A stretch of 64,000 nt of DNA from JBNAGF01 sp049801055 (lineage in GTDB: Bacteria > Pseudomonadota > Alphaproteobacteria > Rhodobacterales > Rhodobacteraceae): NCBI RefSeq assembly GCF_049801055.1, contig NZ_JBNAGF010000004.1, positions 1-64,000 on the forward strand. The letters run 5' to 3'. The position numbers and the translations under genes are program-made. Positions 17,051-31,270 of this stretch are shown here, one piece after another (the stretch's first letter is position 1; each line of letters begins with the position of its first letter). The notes below the pieces were generated by a model. It did no database searches. It was given only the letters and a program-made list of their open reading frames with translations, and was not told the DNA's origin.

Positions 17051-17692
17051 ATGCCTACATTTGACAGTGAAAACGCCGCGAAGCTGCACCGCGAGTTGCA
17101 TACACACTTGCCGTCAGACCCTGTGCTCAGGGTCAAGACATTGGAAAGTCTTGCAGTGGAACGTGGTCTCGTCGCGCCTGAAAGCCTCGACGCTTGGATT
17201 GAAGCCTATTCCGAGCATATCGGACCGAAACGCGGGGCGCATGTAGTGGCGCGGTCATGGCTTGATCCGGGGTTTCGGACACGCCTGTTGGATGACGCGG
17301 CAGAAGCCATCAAGGAGTTTGACTATCAGGGGGACGCGACTGCGCACCTGAAGGCGGTCGAGAACACCGACACGCAGCACAACATGGTCGTTTGCACGCT
17401 ATGCTCTTGCTATCCCTTTTCAATCCTGGGGATGTCACCGGCGTGGTACAAATCGACCGAATATCGCGCCCGCGCCGTTCGAGAGCCTCGCAAAGTGCTT
17501 ACAGAGTTCGGCGTGGCACTCCCTGAAGATGTGGGCGTCCGCGTCTGGGACAGCACTGCCGAGCTTCGCTATATCGTTGTCCCGCAACGGCCCTCGGGAA
17601 CCGATGGATGGAGTGAGGAACGCCTGGCAGCCCTTGTCACCCGAAACTCTATGATCGGGACAGAGCGAGATTTGAAGGCGGAGGCGGGCTGA
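17051..17692 (+). CDS. nthA: Nitrile hydratase alpha subunit, cobalt type
   Basis: Nitrile hydratase turns nitriles into amides; the alpha subunit holds the metal in a cysteine cluster. The 213-residue protein carries CTLCSCYPF near residue 117, and the CTLCSC form marks the cobalt-type (non-iron) enzyme. The flanking family signatures SPAWYKSTEYRARAVREPR and the conserved MIGTERD near the end are present. The frame is open from 16946, but ATG at 17051 follows GGGGAGAA and gives the usual alpha-subunit length. The stop overlaps the beta start by one base. The related thiocyanate hydrolase gamma subunit uses the same motif, but the beta and activator neighbours favour nitrile hydratase. Confidence 0.93.
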   Translation: MPTFDSENAAKLHRELHTHLPSDPVLRVKTLESLAVERGLVAPESLDAWIEAYSEHIGPKRGAHVVARSWLDPGFRTRLLDDAAEAIKEFDYQGDATAHLKAVENTDTQHNMVVCTLCSCYPFSILGMSPAWYKSTEYRARAVREPRKVLTEFGVALPEDVGVRVWDSTAELRYIVVPQRPSGTDGWSEERLAALVTRNSMIGTERDLKAEAG

Positions 17693-18351
17693 TGGACGGC
17701 ATTCACGATCTCGGCGGCATTGAGGGTTTTGGCCCGGTGCCCGTAAAGAGCGGCGACAAGGATTTCCGCGATTTGGAGGATTGGGAAAAACGCGCCTTTG
17801 CGTTGAGCTGGTCGCCGATTGCGCCCGGCAGCACCATTGACTGGTTTCGCCACGGGCTCGAACGCATGGTGCCAGCTGACTACCTCGTCTTTTCCTATTT
17901 TCAAAAGTGGTGCACCAACGATCTGGTGCGGATGCTCGACAATGGCACGATAACACTTGAGGACGTCAAACGCGGTCACGTACAAAACCCCATTGCGCCG
18001 CCTCCTTCCATAACGGTTGAAGATGCAGTAGCGGATGTAGCTGCATCGGCTTTCAGCTTTGAGAGAGAAACGTTAGAACAACCCGCTTTTTCCGTCGGAG
18101 ACACGGTCCGAGCGCGGCGTCATACGCATGCAAATCATACGCGCCTTCCCCGGTACGTGCGCGGTCTGAGTGGTGTGGTTCTTGCCCATCATGGAGCGCA
18201 TGTGCTGCCAGACCGCAATGCCGAAGGTGTCGAGGTGCCGGAACATCTTTACACGGTTGGATTCCGCGCCGTTACGTTATGGGGCGAGGACTCCGATCCA
18301 CGCGACGATGTCACACTCGATTTGTGGGAAAGCTACCTTGTTCCAGCCTGA
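17692..18351 (+). CDS. nthB: Nitrile hydratase beta subunit
   Basis: This 219-residue subunit pairs with the alpha subunit and forms part of the substrate channel. It starts MDGIHDLGGIEGFGPV, the standard beta opening, has the helical N-domain (WEKRAFALSW near 31, MVPADYLVFSYFQKW near 59) and a C-terminal SH3-like barrel (FSVGDTVRARR near 131, GVVLAHHGAHVLPD, then LYTVGFRAVTLWGED). Length is normal. It begins at the last base of the alpha gene (TGATGG junction), which indicates coupled translation. The beta-first order seen in iron-type operons is not used here; alpha-beta-activator is the order found. Confidence 0.93.
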   Translation: MDGIHDLGGIEGFGPVPVKSGDKDFRDLEDWEKRAFALSWSPIAPGSTIDWFRHGLERMVPADYLVFSYFQKWCTNDLVRMLDNGTITLEDVKRGHVQNPIAPPPSITVEDAVADVAASAFSFERETLEQPAFSVGDTVRARRHTHANHTRLPRYVRGLSGVVLAHHGAHVLPDRNAEGVEVPEHLYTVGFRAVTLWGEDSDPRDDVTLDLWESYLVPA

Positions 18352-18664
18352 CGATCCACTTGGCCCACCCCAGCCGGTCTTTGATGAGCCTTGGCAGGCG
18401 CAGGCGCTCGCCCTGGCAGACAATTTGGTCCAAGCCGGTCATTTTACCGCGACGACTTGGGCAGAAACGCTCGGCCAAGAATTGAGAAGCGCCGAGCGCA
18501 AAGGGGCTCCAGATGATCTTGACACATATTATGCAGCAGTCCTGAGTGCACTTGAAACGCTCACAGAGAGTGCCGGTATTTGCGAGGAGACCCGCATGCA
18601 GCGTCGCATCGATTTGGAGACCGCATACCTTCGTACCCCTCACGGGAAACCGGTTGTGCTCTAG
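18338..18664 (+). CDS. Nitrile hydratase activator / metallochaperone
   Basis: This 108-residue protein matches the small activator family that helps load metal into the alpha subunit and resembles the beta N-domain (PVFDEPWQAQALALADNLVQ near residue 14, then FTATTWAETLGQEL). No cysteine-rich GTPase chaperone of the iron-type system is present, which fits a cobalt enzyme. The start is uncertain: TTG at 18338 has GGGAAAG upstream and gives the usual length, while an in-frame ATG at 18308 would add ten residues. It overlaps the beta gene by 14 bases in the TTG version. No amidase gene follows. Confidence 0.8.
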   Translation: MFQPDDPLGPPQPVFDEPWQAQALALADNLVQAGHFTATTWAETLGQELRSAERKGAPDDLDTYYAAVLSALETLTESAGICEETRMQRRIDLETAYLRTPHGKPVVL

Positions 18665-18726
18665 ACTGTGAAGGCACAGTGAATCAACTGCATGCTCCCG
18701 CCAAAGCTGATCTCAAGTTAGTGCCC

Positions 18727-18747
18727 ACAAACGACCGTTTTTGCCCA
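18727..18747 (+). repeat. Copy of the dispersed motif AAACGACCGTTTTTG
   Basis: ACAAACGACCGTTTTTGCCCA stands in the gap after the nitrile hydratase operon, written here by its core AAACGACCGTTTTTG. The same core is near 19701 and, with one change, near 16846. Function unknown. Confidence 0.45.
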
Positions 18748-18853
18748 CCAGGTTCTGTCACGGGCTATTGTCCCGGGCTTTGTAGAAATTTGACCGTTGA
18801 GTTTGTTGCTGTGTATCGTGCTCCGAGCCAGGCAGCGAAAAAGGGTAAAAGCC

Positions 18854-19645
18854 GTGACGTTCCAGCTAGTGGGCAATGGACCACAAATCTACGAAGAGGT
18901 CATGGTACCGCTTTGGTTTGGCCGATGGGCCGAGGCGCTTATTGATCTGGTATCGCTTCAGAAGTCCGAAAGTGTTTTGGATGTTGCATGCGGCACAGGC
19001 GTGACGACGCGGATGGCAAAGGAAAAAGTCGGGCCGAATGGAAGGGTAGACGGCCTCGATATTAACGCGCCAATGCTTGCAAAGGCCAAGGAATTGGCGG
19101 ATGGCCTCTACATCAACTGGATCGAGAGCGATGTCTGCGACAGCGGTCTACCGCCCGGGACATACGATGTCATCCTGTCGCAGCACGGCTATCATTACTT
19201 CCCCGACAAACCCCAAGCTCTCAAAGAGTTTTTGCGGCTACTTGTTCCAGGCGGACGTTTAGCTTTCTCAATCTGGGACGGGCATAGCCCATATACAAAT
19301 GCAATCTGTGCTGCAGTCGAGCATCACATTTCAGCTGAGATCGCAAATAAACAACGCTCCCAACGACAAACACCGTCTCAGGGCGATCTCAAAGAACAGT
19401 TGAGCGCTCAAGGATTCACTAATGTGGCAGTTCATCGACAAGAGCTCATGATTGACGTGCCGCTCGCGGCAGAGTTTGTACCCTTACATCTAGGGTCGAT
19501 GCCCATTGCGGGCGCGTTTGCAGGACTTGCCGAAGCGGCCCAGAAAGCACTGATCGACGAGGTTGCCGAAGCCCTCTCAGACTACGTGCAAGGGGATCGG
19601 CTGGTTTACCCAGACGCCGTGCATGTGGCGGTTGGGTACAGATAA
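18854..19645 (+). CDS. Class I SAM-dependent methyltransferase
   Basis: This 263-residue protein has the class I core with motif I VLDVACGTGVTTRMA near residue 37, the acidic strand-2 end in VDGLDINAPML, an acidic residue in ESDVCDSGLP and GGRLAFSIWDG near 140. It is of the UbiE type with a C-terminal variable region that would shape substrate choice. GTG at 18854 after AAGGGTAAA is preferred; an in-frame ATG at 18797 would add 19 Arg-rich residues unlike the family. It lies 189 bases after the nitrile hydratase activator on the same strand, so it may or may not be in that operon. Substrate unknown. Confidence 0.8.
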   Translation: MTFQLVGNGPQIYEEVMVPLWFGRWAEALIDLVSLQKSESVLDVACGTGVTTRMAKEKVGPNGRVDGLDINAPMLAKAKELADGLYINWIESDVCDSGLPPGTYDVILSQHGYHYFPDKPQALKEFLRLLVPGGRLAFSIWDGHSPYTNAICAAVEHHISAEIANKQRSQRQTPSQGDLKEQLSAQGFTNVAVHRQELMIDVPLAAEFVPLHLGSMPIAGAFAGLAEAAQKALIDEVAEALSDYVQGDRLVYPDAVHVAVGYR

Positions 19646-19990
19646 AGATGCCTCCAAGGTCCGGTTCTTAGGCAAAGCTCATGCGTTTCTGCCATCGGTG
19701 AAAACGACCGTTTTTGGCCATGCAAGGATTCCGGAAGCGGCCGTTTGCGCAACTGCAGCGAAAGCTCACTTTGTCCCGCAAAGCGGAAGCAGACCTATGA
19801 TCGATTGAAGGTCAGCTTTCAGGGCTTCTGGGGGTTGATGCTTGACGCATCCAAGTCATGGCCTACGTGATTTTCCAGCAAGAGCTTGTTATTTATCTAT
19901 AAAAAATTGCAACGGGTTGCAAAATTTTCTGGCTGACGGGTTTGATTTCGTGCCTATAATGGGGCGGGCCAACAGTACTGGAGGCCCAAC
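19646..19990. other. Gap before the serine recombinase with promoter and repeat copy
   Basis: No gene seen. It contains a dispersed motif copy (AAAACGACCGTTTTTG, 19701-19716), phrases GCGGCCGTTTGCGC and CCGCAAAGCGG just after it, and the recombinase promoter at its right end. Confidence 0.45.
19932..19960 (+). promoter_or_regulatory. Sigma70-type promoter of the serine recombinase gene
   Basis: A perfect -10 TATAAT at 19955-19960 has a fair -35 GCTGAC at 19932-19937, 17 bases apart. The start codon at 19991 follows after a short leader with GGAGG. Confidence 0.6.
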
Positions 19991-21664
<1,674 letters not shown>

Positions 21665-21776
21665 ACACTTTGTTTTGGGCGCTTTCGCTTTTTTGCGTAT
21701 GGCCGAGTTTAGCCTCGTTTGTGTTTGGCGAGGCTTGGGATTTCATCGTTTAGAGAGATTGGAAGGCCTTATTAGG

Positions 21777-21891
21777 TTTGGCGGTGACCTACTCTCCCAC
21801 GACTTAAGCCGCAGTACCATCGGCGCTACAGTGCTTAACTTCCGGGTTCGGGATGGGACCGGGTGTTTCACTTGCGCTATGACCACCAAAC
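21777..21891 (-). rRNA. rrf: 5S ribosomal RNA
   Basis: About 115 bases with the conserved 5S stretches GGTGGTCATAGCG at the 5' end, CCCGATCCCATCCCGAAC-like core (here CCCGGTCCCATCCCGAAC) and GGGAGAGTAGGTCACCGCC at the 3' end. The ends pair to form helix I. Exact ends are within a few bases. Confidence 0.93.
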
Positions 21892-21969
21892 CGAATAAGG
21901 CCTTCCTGATATTTTTAAGTCATTGTTTTTTGGGGTTGTATGCTTTTGACCAGTCTTTCTGTTACTGGA

Positions 21970-24801
<2,832 letters not shown>

Positions 24802-25202
24802 TCCAGAAAGAGAAAGACTTAACTTTCGCGGCCACCCAGCTGGTAACTAAAGGCAACCTCTTTTTCTGAACCAAAAGCATACTATCCCGCTCTCGATCAT
24901 GTCGGTGATCGAGAACATTCGCGATCCTCGCGGACCGCATTTGGTTAGTGTACTTGACTTGGACAACTCTGTTCGTTTCAGCCGGGATATCCATGAACGA
25001 GCGAGGAAGCACTCGGTCCAGGACCTTCCACCGAAGTGGAACCAACTGAGATCAACGCCTTACCCGGCGCAATCAAACAGTGTTGATATTTCTCTCTATA
25101 CGATGTCAATTCGGTTCTCCGTCATCCTCGCGGGTGACTTGAACCATCCATCCGATTGGATGGCTAAGAACCAAAACGGTGCTTAACGATCAAATCGGAA
25201 AA
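24802..25202. other. Spacer between tRNA-Ala and 23S rRNA
   Basis: Transcribed spacer of about 400 bases with no gene. It holds the flanking strands of the 23S processing stalk and the usual weak hairpins of rRNA spacers. Confidence 0.7.
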
Positions 25203-25278
25203 TGGTGGAGCCTAGGAGGATCGAACTCCTGACCTCCTGAATGCAAATCAGGCGCTCTCCCAGCTGAGCTAAGGCCCC
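25203..25278 (-). tRNA. tRNA-Ala (TGC)
   Basis: A 76-base tRNA with anticodon TGC, acceptor GGGGCCT/AGGCTCC and encoded CCA. It sits in the 16S-23S spacer as usual for this group. Confidence 0.97.
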
Positions 25279-25285
25279 AAAATTT

Positions 25286-25362
<77 letters not shown>

Positions 25363-25572
25363 AGTTGATCTTGCAAAAAGCAAAATCCACGTTGCCCGAC
25401 AGGCAATTTTGCATCGCAAAATCTGCCGAGAGGGCCAGACCTCACAGCGTTGCGGGCCTGATGTGTTCTGAAGAGATATGAGGACGGCCTGGTCCGGATG
25501 TGACCGGCTTTGTTTGCCGATCTTCTGCTAAGTGATGCACGAGCGCCGAACAAGTTCGACGTTGCTAGCATC

Positions 25573-27046
<1,474 letters not shown>

Positions 27047-27326
27047 AAAAGCAATTGCTTGCTTGTCCTTGACGTTCGAACCTCTGCACATCTTCAATAC
27101 TCAGGACCGCTTTGGGGGCAGATCCCTATGTCCACCCGGCTAGGAACGGACACGTATTGAAAGTCATCTGTTTGTCTGTGCTTCAGGTTTTCATAAGAAA
27201 ACAAGAAACCGAACAAACAGTGAAGCTGACATCGGTCATCGGGGCGAACCCCTACCGACGTTGATATGCGAGACTGATCCATCGAAATGAACCAAACCGC
27301 CCACATATCTCTTCAGTTATCTATAC

Positions 27327-27338
27327 TGTCAAAGAGCG
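27327..27338 (-). promoter_or_regulatory. boxA antitermination site of the rRNA operon
   Basis: The minus strand reads CGCTCTTTGACA, matching the rRNA boxA consensus TGCTCTTTAACA at most positions. It lies in the 16S leader, where NusB/S10 antitermination complexes assemble. Confidence 0.7.
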
Positions 27339-27524
27339 CGGACCCCAGAAAAACCAGAACCCAAGAGACAAAATCAACCGGAAGCGCCAATCTTCTTCTG
27401 GCGCGACCCGCTTCAGATACCTCAAAGTTTTTTGCCTCGCTTCGCTTCAAGTCATGACCACCTGGCCATCCCGTCCGCTCCGCTTAGCGTCCCAACGTGC
27501 GCCTCAGCGCCGCCGGTGAAGGGG

Positions 27525-27553
27525 TATCTACGGTCTACTCCAAAACTCCGCAA
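27525..27553 (-). promoter_or_regulatory. rRNA operon promoter
   Basis: On the minus strand TTGCGG (27553-27548), 17 bases, then TAGATA (27530-27525), followed by a C-rich discriminator CCCCTTCACC. The T/A-rich stretch at 27554-27620 upstream looks like an UP element. This suits a strong growth-regulated rRNA promoter. Confidence 0.8.
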
Positions 27554-27695
27554 CCCCAAAATTCCAAAAAATGCAAAACTTCACGCAAAAAACAACAAAA
27601 CTAAACAATAACAACAACTTATAAGAAAAGAAATCAGAGGAAAACCCCGCACAGTGGTAGTGAAGGGCTGCGTTTCAGGGCTCCGAACCACCGGT

Positions 27696-27723
27696 TTTTC
27701 CACAAACCACAGGTTTATCCACA
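27696..27723 (+). promoter_or_regulatory. Two DnaA boxes upstream of the rRNA promoter
   Basis: TTTTCCACA at 27696-27704 and the perfect consensus TTATCCACA at 27715-27723 lie in the same orientation, 19 bases apart start to start. No other origin features are close. Confidence 0.55.
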
Positions 27724-27832
27724 GAGTCGCGCCCATTTGATGATGACTCGCACGAGACTCAGCTTGTGAATCGCTGAATCAGGGTGTCCGGGATTCGAAT
27801 CCAAGGGTCGGATACCCCCAATTGTGGCAAAC

Positions 27833-28318
27833 CTAGCCTAACAGGGGCCGGAACTCCTTGAGCACGCGCTCATAAACATCCCGCTTGAAGGAAATGATAT
27901 TGTCGACCATCTGTCCCGGCTTCTGCCAGCGCCATGTCGAGAACTCCGGGTGCGCTGTTTCAATGTTGATCTGGTCGTCGGTTCCATGAAACCGCATCAG
28001 AAACCATTTTTGTTCCTGCCCTCGGAATTTTCCCTTCCATATGTGCGGCACCAGATCGTGGGGCAAATCATAGGGCAGCCAGCCTGCGCTTTCCGCGATC
28101 ACTTCAACCAATTCTTCGACGACACCGGTTTCTTCCCAAAGCTCACGCATTGCTGCCTCTCTTGGGTCCTCGCCGTCGTCCACTCCACCTTGGGGCATCT
28201 GCCAAGCCTCAGCGTGCCGGTCGTTGCGCTGTCCAACAAAGATATCGCCATCTTTGTTCATCAACATGATTCCCACGCAGGGGCGATAAGGCAGTTTGGC
28301 GATCTCTTCTGGGCTCAT
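27833..28318 (-). CDS. rppH: RNA pyrophosphohydrolase (Nudix)
   Basis: RppH removes pyrophosphate from the 5' end of triphosphorylated mRNA, which opens it to RNase E decay; family members were first named as dinucleoside polyphosphate hydrolases. The 161-residue protein has the full Nudix box GGVDDGEDPREAAMRELWEETGV, split as GGVDDGEDPREAA and MRELWEETGV, near residues 45-67, and the typical opening YRPCVGIMLMNKDGDIFVGQR. Normal length. It is divergent from fadH across 132 bases and ends next to the DnaA-box region. Confidence 0.9.
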   Translation of the reverse strand: MSPEEIAKLPYRPCVGIMLMNKDGDIFVGQRNDRHAEAWQMPQGGVDDGEDPREAAMRELWEETGVVEELVEVIAESAGWLPYDLPHDLVPHIWKGKFRGQEQKWFLMRFHGTDDQINIETAHPEFSTWRWQKPGQMVDNIISFKRDVYERVLKEFRPLLG

Positions 28319-28450
28319 TCTCTTGGCGCTCCACTATTGATTATCCTGTGTCTAGCAATTGACCCACGGACAGCAAAGCATTGACGCCGCGTTTGAAGTG
28401 ACAATGGCCCGGCGCGCTGAAATCTTCGTGCGCGAACAAGGGAGACTATC

Positions 28451-30478
28451 ATGACGGCATACCCAAACCTGCTCGCTCCGCTGGATCTGGGCTTTACGAC
28501 ACTCAAGAACCGCGTGTTGATGGGCTCCATGCACACCGGTCTGGAAGAAACCGGAGACTGGAACCGGGTGGCCGAGTTCTATGCAGCCCGTGCACGCGGT
28601 GGCGTTGGCCTCATGGTCACGGGCGGCATCGGACCGAACCTTGAAGGCTCGGTTCTGCCGGGTGCCTCGATGATGACCAACGACAAGGAAGTCGCCAATC
28701 ACTCCATAGTCACCCAGCGGGTGCACGAATCTGGTGGCAAGATTGCCATGCAGATCCTTCATGCCGGCCGGTATGCATACGGGCCCAAATGTGTGGCTCC
28801 GAGCCCGATAAAGTCGCCGATCTCTCCTTTCCCCCCGAACGAATTGGACGAGGAAGGGATCGAAAAGCAGATTGCCGATATCGTCAATGCCGCTGTTCTG
28901 GCGCGGAAAGCAGGTTATGACGGGGTCGAGATTATGGGGTCCGAGGGCTACTTCCTCAACCAGTTCATCGTTACCCATACCAACAAGCGCAGCGACCGTT
29001 GGGGCGGGTCTTACGAAAACCGTATCCGCCTGCCCATCGAAGTCGTTCGTCGAACGCGCGAGGCTGTCGGCAAAGACTTCATTATCATCTATCGCCTGTC
29101 GATGATCGACCTTGTGCCCAACGGATCGACTCACGAAGAGGTCGTTCGGCTTGCTCAGGAGATCGAAAGGGCAGGCGCCACTATCATCAACACCGGTATC
29201 GGCTGGCACGAAGCCCGTATCCCGACAATCGCAACAAGCGTTCCGCGCGCAGCCTTTGCATGGGTCACCAAGAAGCTGATGGGTAAGGTCTCGATTCCTG
29301 TCATTACCTCCAACAGGATCAACACACCCGAAATTGCCGAACAGGTTCTTGTCGACGGGTGCGCCGACATGGTTTCGCTCGCTCGACCGATGCTAGCCGA
29401 TGCCGATTTCGTGCAAAAGGCGATCAAAGGGCAATCCGACCAAATCGCACCTTGCATCGCATGCAACCAAGCCTGCCTGGATCACACGTTCAGCGGCAAG
29501 CTGACTTCTTGTCTGGTGAACCCGAGTGCCTGCCACGAAACCGAGCTGCTGATTGAAAGGACGAACGCTCCCAAGAGCATCGCCATCGTCGGAGCAGGCC
29601 CGGCCGGTCTTTCGACGGCGATGACAGCGGCACAGCGCGGCCACAAGGTCTCGATTTTTGACAAGGCCGACGAGATTGGCGGGCAACTGAACATGGCCAA
29701 GCAGGTGCCCGGGAAAGAAGAGTTCTGGGGACTCGTGGATTGGTACCGCACGATGGTTTCCGATCTCGGCATCGAAGTACAGCTTGGGCGCGAGGTCTCT
29801 GCCGAAGATCTGAACGGGTTTGACGAGATCATAATCGCTACCGGAGTCTCGCCGCGTGATCCCGGGATTCCGGGTCAGGACGGAGAAAACGTACTCTCTT
29901 ATATAGACGTGCTGCGCCACAAGGCACCTGTCGGGGATCGCGTGGCGGTCATCGGGGCTGGTGGTATCGGTTTTGATGTATCAGAGTTCCTGCTGCATGA
30001 CGGAGACAGCCCAACCAAAAACATTCCTCTGTGGATGAAGGAATGGGGTGTCACTGATCCTGAACTGCACAGGGCCGGGCTCGCACCGCAAGGACCCCGG
30101 CCGCATGCACCCGCGCGTCAGGTCACACTGCTGCAACGCAAGGCTCAGGCACATGGCAAGGGTCTCGGCAAAACCACCGGTTGGATTCACCGGGCGACAC
30201 TCAAGATGAAGGACGTTAATTTCGTCGGCGGTGTGAACTATGAAAAGATCGACGACAAAGGGCTGCACGTCAGCTTTGGCGAGGCCCGCGAAAACCCGAC
30301 GCTGATAGAAGTCGATACGATCGTGCTCTGCGCCGGTCAGGTTTCCGAGCGATCACTGGCCGACGCTCTGGAAGCGAATGGCAAGTCCTGCCACGTTATT
30401 GGCGGTGCCGATGTTGCGGCAGAACTGGACGCAAAGCGTGCGATCAATCAGGGAACAAGGTTGGCGGCCTCGCTGTAA
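28451..30478 (+). CDS. fadH: NADPH-dependent 2,4-dienoyl-CoA reductase
   Basis: FadH reduces 2,4-dienoyl-CoA during beta-oxidation of unsaturated fatty acids, using FMN, FAD and a 4Fe-4S cluster. The 675-residue protein (E. coli 672) has an N-terminal old-yellow-enzyme barrel (LKNRVLMGSMHTGLEE, HAGRYA near 106, SDRWGGSYENR near 182), the cluster cysteines CIACNQAC near 336 and a following SCLVNPSAC, and a C-terminal FAD/NAD Rossmann part (IAIVGAGPAGLSTA near 377, VAVIGAGGIGFDV near 498). GGGAGA precedes the ATG. It ends at a clear terminator. Close relatives include trimethylamine and histamine dehydrogenases, but this sequence matches the FadH arrangement. Confidence 0.88.
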   Translation: MTAYPNLLAPLDLGFTTLKNRVLMGSMHTGLEETGDWNRVAEFYAARARGGVGLMVTGGIGPNLEGSVLPGASMMTNDKEVANHSIVTQRVHESGGKIAMQILHAGRYAYGPKCVAPSPIKSPISPFPPNELDEEGIEKQIADIVNAAVLARKAGYDGVEIMGSEGYFLNQFIVTHTNKRSDRWGGSYENRIRLPIEVVRRTREAVGKDFIIIYRLSMIDLVPNGSTHEEVVRLAQEIERAGATIINTGIGWHEARIPTIATSVPRAAFAWVTKKLMGKVSIPVITSNRINTPEIAEQVLVDGCADMVSLARPMLADADFVQKAIKGQSDQIAPCIACNQACLDHTFSGKLTSCLVNPSACHETELLIERTNAPKSIAIVGAGPAGLSTAMTAAQRGHKVSIFDKADEIGGQLNMAKQVPGKEEFWGLVDWYRTMVSDLGIEVQLGREVSAEDLNGFDEIIIATGVSPRDPGIPGQDGENVLSYIDVLRHKAPVGDRVAVIGAGGIGFDVSEFLLHDGDSPTKNIPLWMKEWGVTDPELHRAGLAPQGPRPHAPARQVTLLQRKAQAHGKGLGKTTGWIHRATLKMKDVNFVGGVNYEKIDDKGLHVSFGEARENPTLIEVDTIVLCAGQVSERSLADALEANGKSCHVIGGADVAAELDAKRAINQGTRLAASL

Positions 30479-30504
30479 GGCCGGCCAATCGCCGTCACGG
30501 AACT

Positions 30505-30540
30505 GCGGGGCCAAAACAAGGCCCCGCAATATTTATTTAA
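30505..30540 (+). terminator. Terminator after fadH
   Basis: GCGGGGCC (30505-30512) pairs perfectly with GGCCCCGC (30520-30527) over a seven-base loop, followed by AATATTTATTT. It stands between convergent fadH and the DUF4399 gene. Confidence 0.85.
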
Positions 30541-30562
30541 CCTCAATAAGCCCGTGATCCTA

Positions 30563-31003
30563 TCACTCTACCGAGATGGAAATGACATCGGAAACGACCG
30601 GCATGTCATGTGGAACATGTCCGTAGTCGCCCAAAACCAACTGCAATGTATGAGTGCCCGGCGCCAATTCCAGAACGGTTTCGGTTTGCCCGCCTCCGAA
30701 ATGCAAGTGATTTTCGTCCGACGGCAGCCCGTTCGACAACTCATCCGCGCCATCTTCTCCTTCCCCCAGTGGTGGGCGATCTATCAGCAGATGATGATGT
30801 CCGGTGTTCTCTTTTTCTGTTCCGGCAGGGGCAACACCCATTCCGCGCAAGCCAAAGATCACGGTAACTGGCGATGCTACCGTATCTCCGTCTTTGAGAT
30901 TCACGAAATACAACTCGGCGTCAGGGTTCGACGGCGTCTCACCTCCGGCCCAGACTGGTGCGGCAAGTGACAGGGTCAGAACAGCAGCGTGTGTGATTCT
31001 CAT
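30563..31003 (-). CDS. Secreted DUF4399-domain protein
   Basis: This 146-residue protein has a signal peptide (ITHAAVLTLSLAAPVWAGG) and one DUF4399 domain: LYFVNLKDGDTVASPVTVIFGL, split at residue 40, then GHHHLLID near 68 and HLHFGGGQTE near 97, ending in GTHTLQLVLGD. The histidine-rich strands could bind metal, but the family has no established function. GGGAGAGAG precedes the ATG. It is divergent from the LysR gene. Confidence 0.8.
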   Translation of the reverse strand: MRITHAAVLTLSLAAPVWAGGETPSNPDAELYFVNLKDGDTVASPVTVIFGLRGMGVAPAGTEKENTGHHHLLIDRPPLGEGEDGADELSNGLPSDENHLHFGGGQTETVLELAPGTHTLQLVLGDYGHVPHDMPVVSDVISISVE

Positions 31004-31270
31004 TTTCTCTCTCCCGGTTTAAGCTCGTGCAGAACAGGAACACTCTAACTGCATATTGAAGATTGGGCGCATACGCCTCAAATCAACAAGTGGCGATTGT
31101 TCGGAGTAACGCGACAACTACCAACGCGAGGCCGGAAAAAGTGGCGCGCCTGTTTCCATGCCGCAAACGATCCCAGACAAAACCCCGATATTATCCCATG
31201 CATGCCCCGATCTCGCCCAGATTGGCCTCGATAAGTGTTTCCCGAACGAGGACAAGTTGAGGACACGAGC

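Larger units (their letters stand above)
27047..27832. other. rRNA leader and upstream region
   Basis: No protein gene. It holds, in minus-strand order, two DnaA boxes, an A/T-rich upstream element, the rRNA promoter, a hairpin (GCGCCA/TGGCGC near 27395-27415), the boxA antitermination site and the 16S processing strand. A palindrome GGATTCGAATCC at 27791-27802 lies just after the rppH stop. Confidence 0.7.

Noticed and set aside
27690..27730. The DnaA boxes as a chromosomal replication origin
   Set aside because: Only two boxes, no AT-rich unwinding region and no dnaA, dnaN, hemE or parAB genes nearby.
27791..27802. GGATTCGAATCC, which looks like a tRNA T-arm
   Set aside because: No acceptor, D or anticodon arms can be formed around it; it is a plain palindrome.
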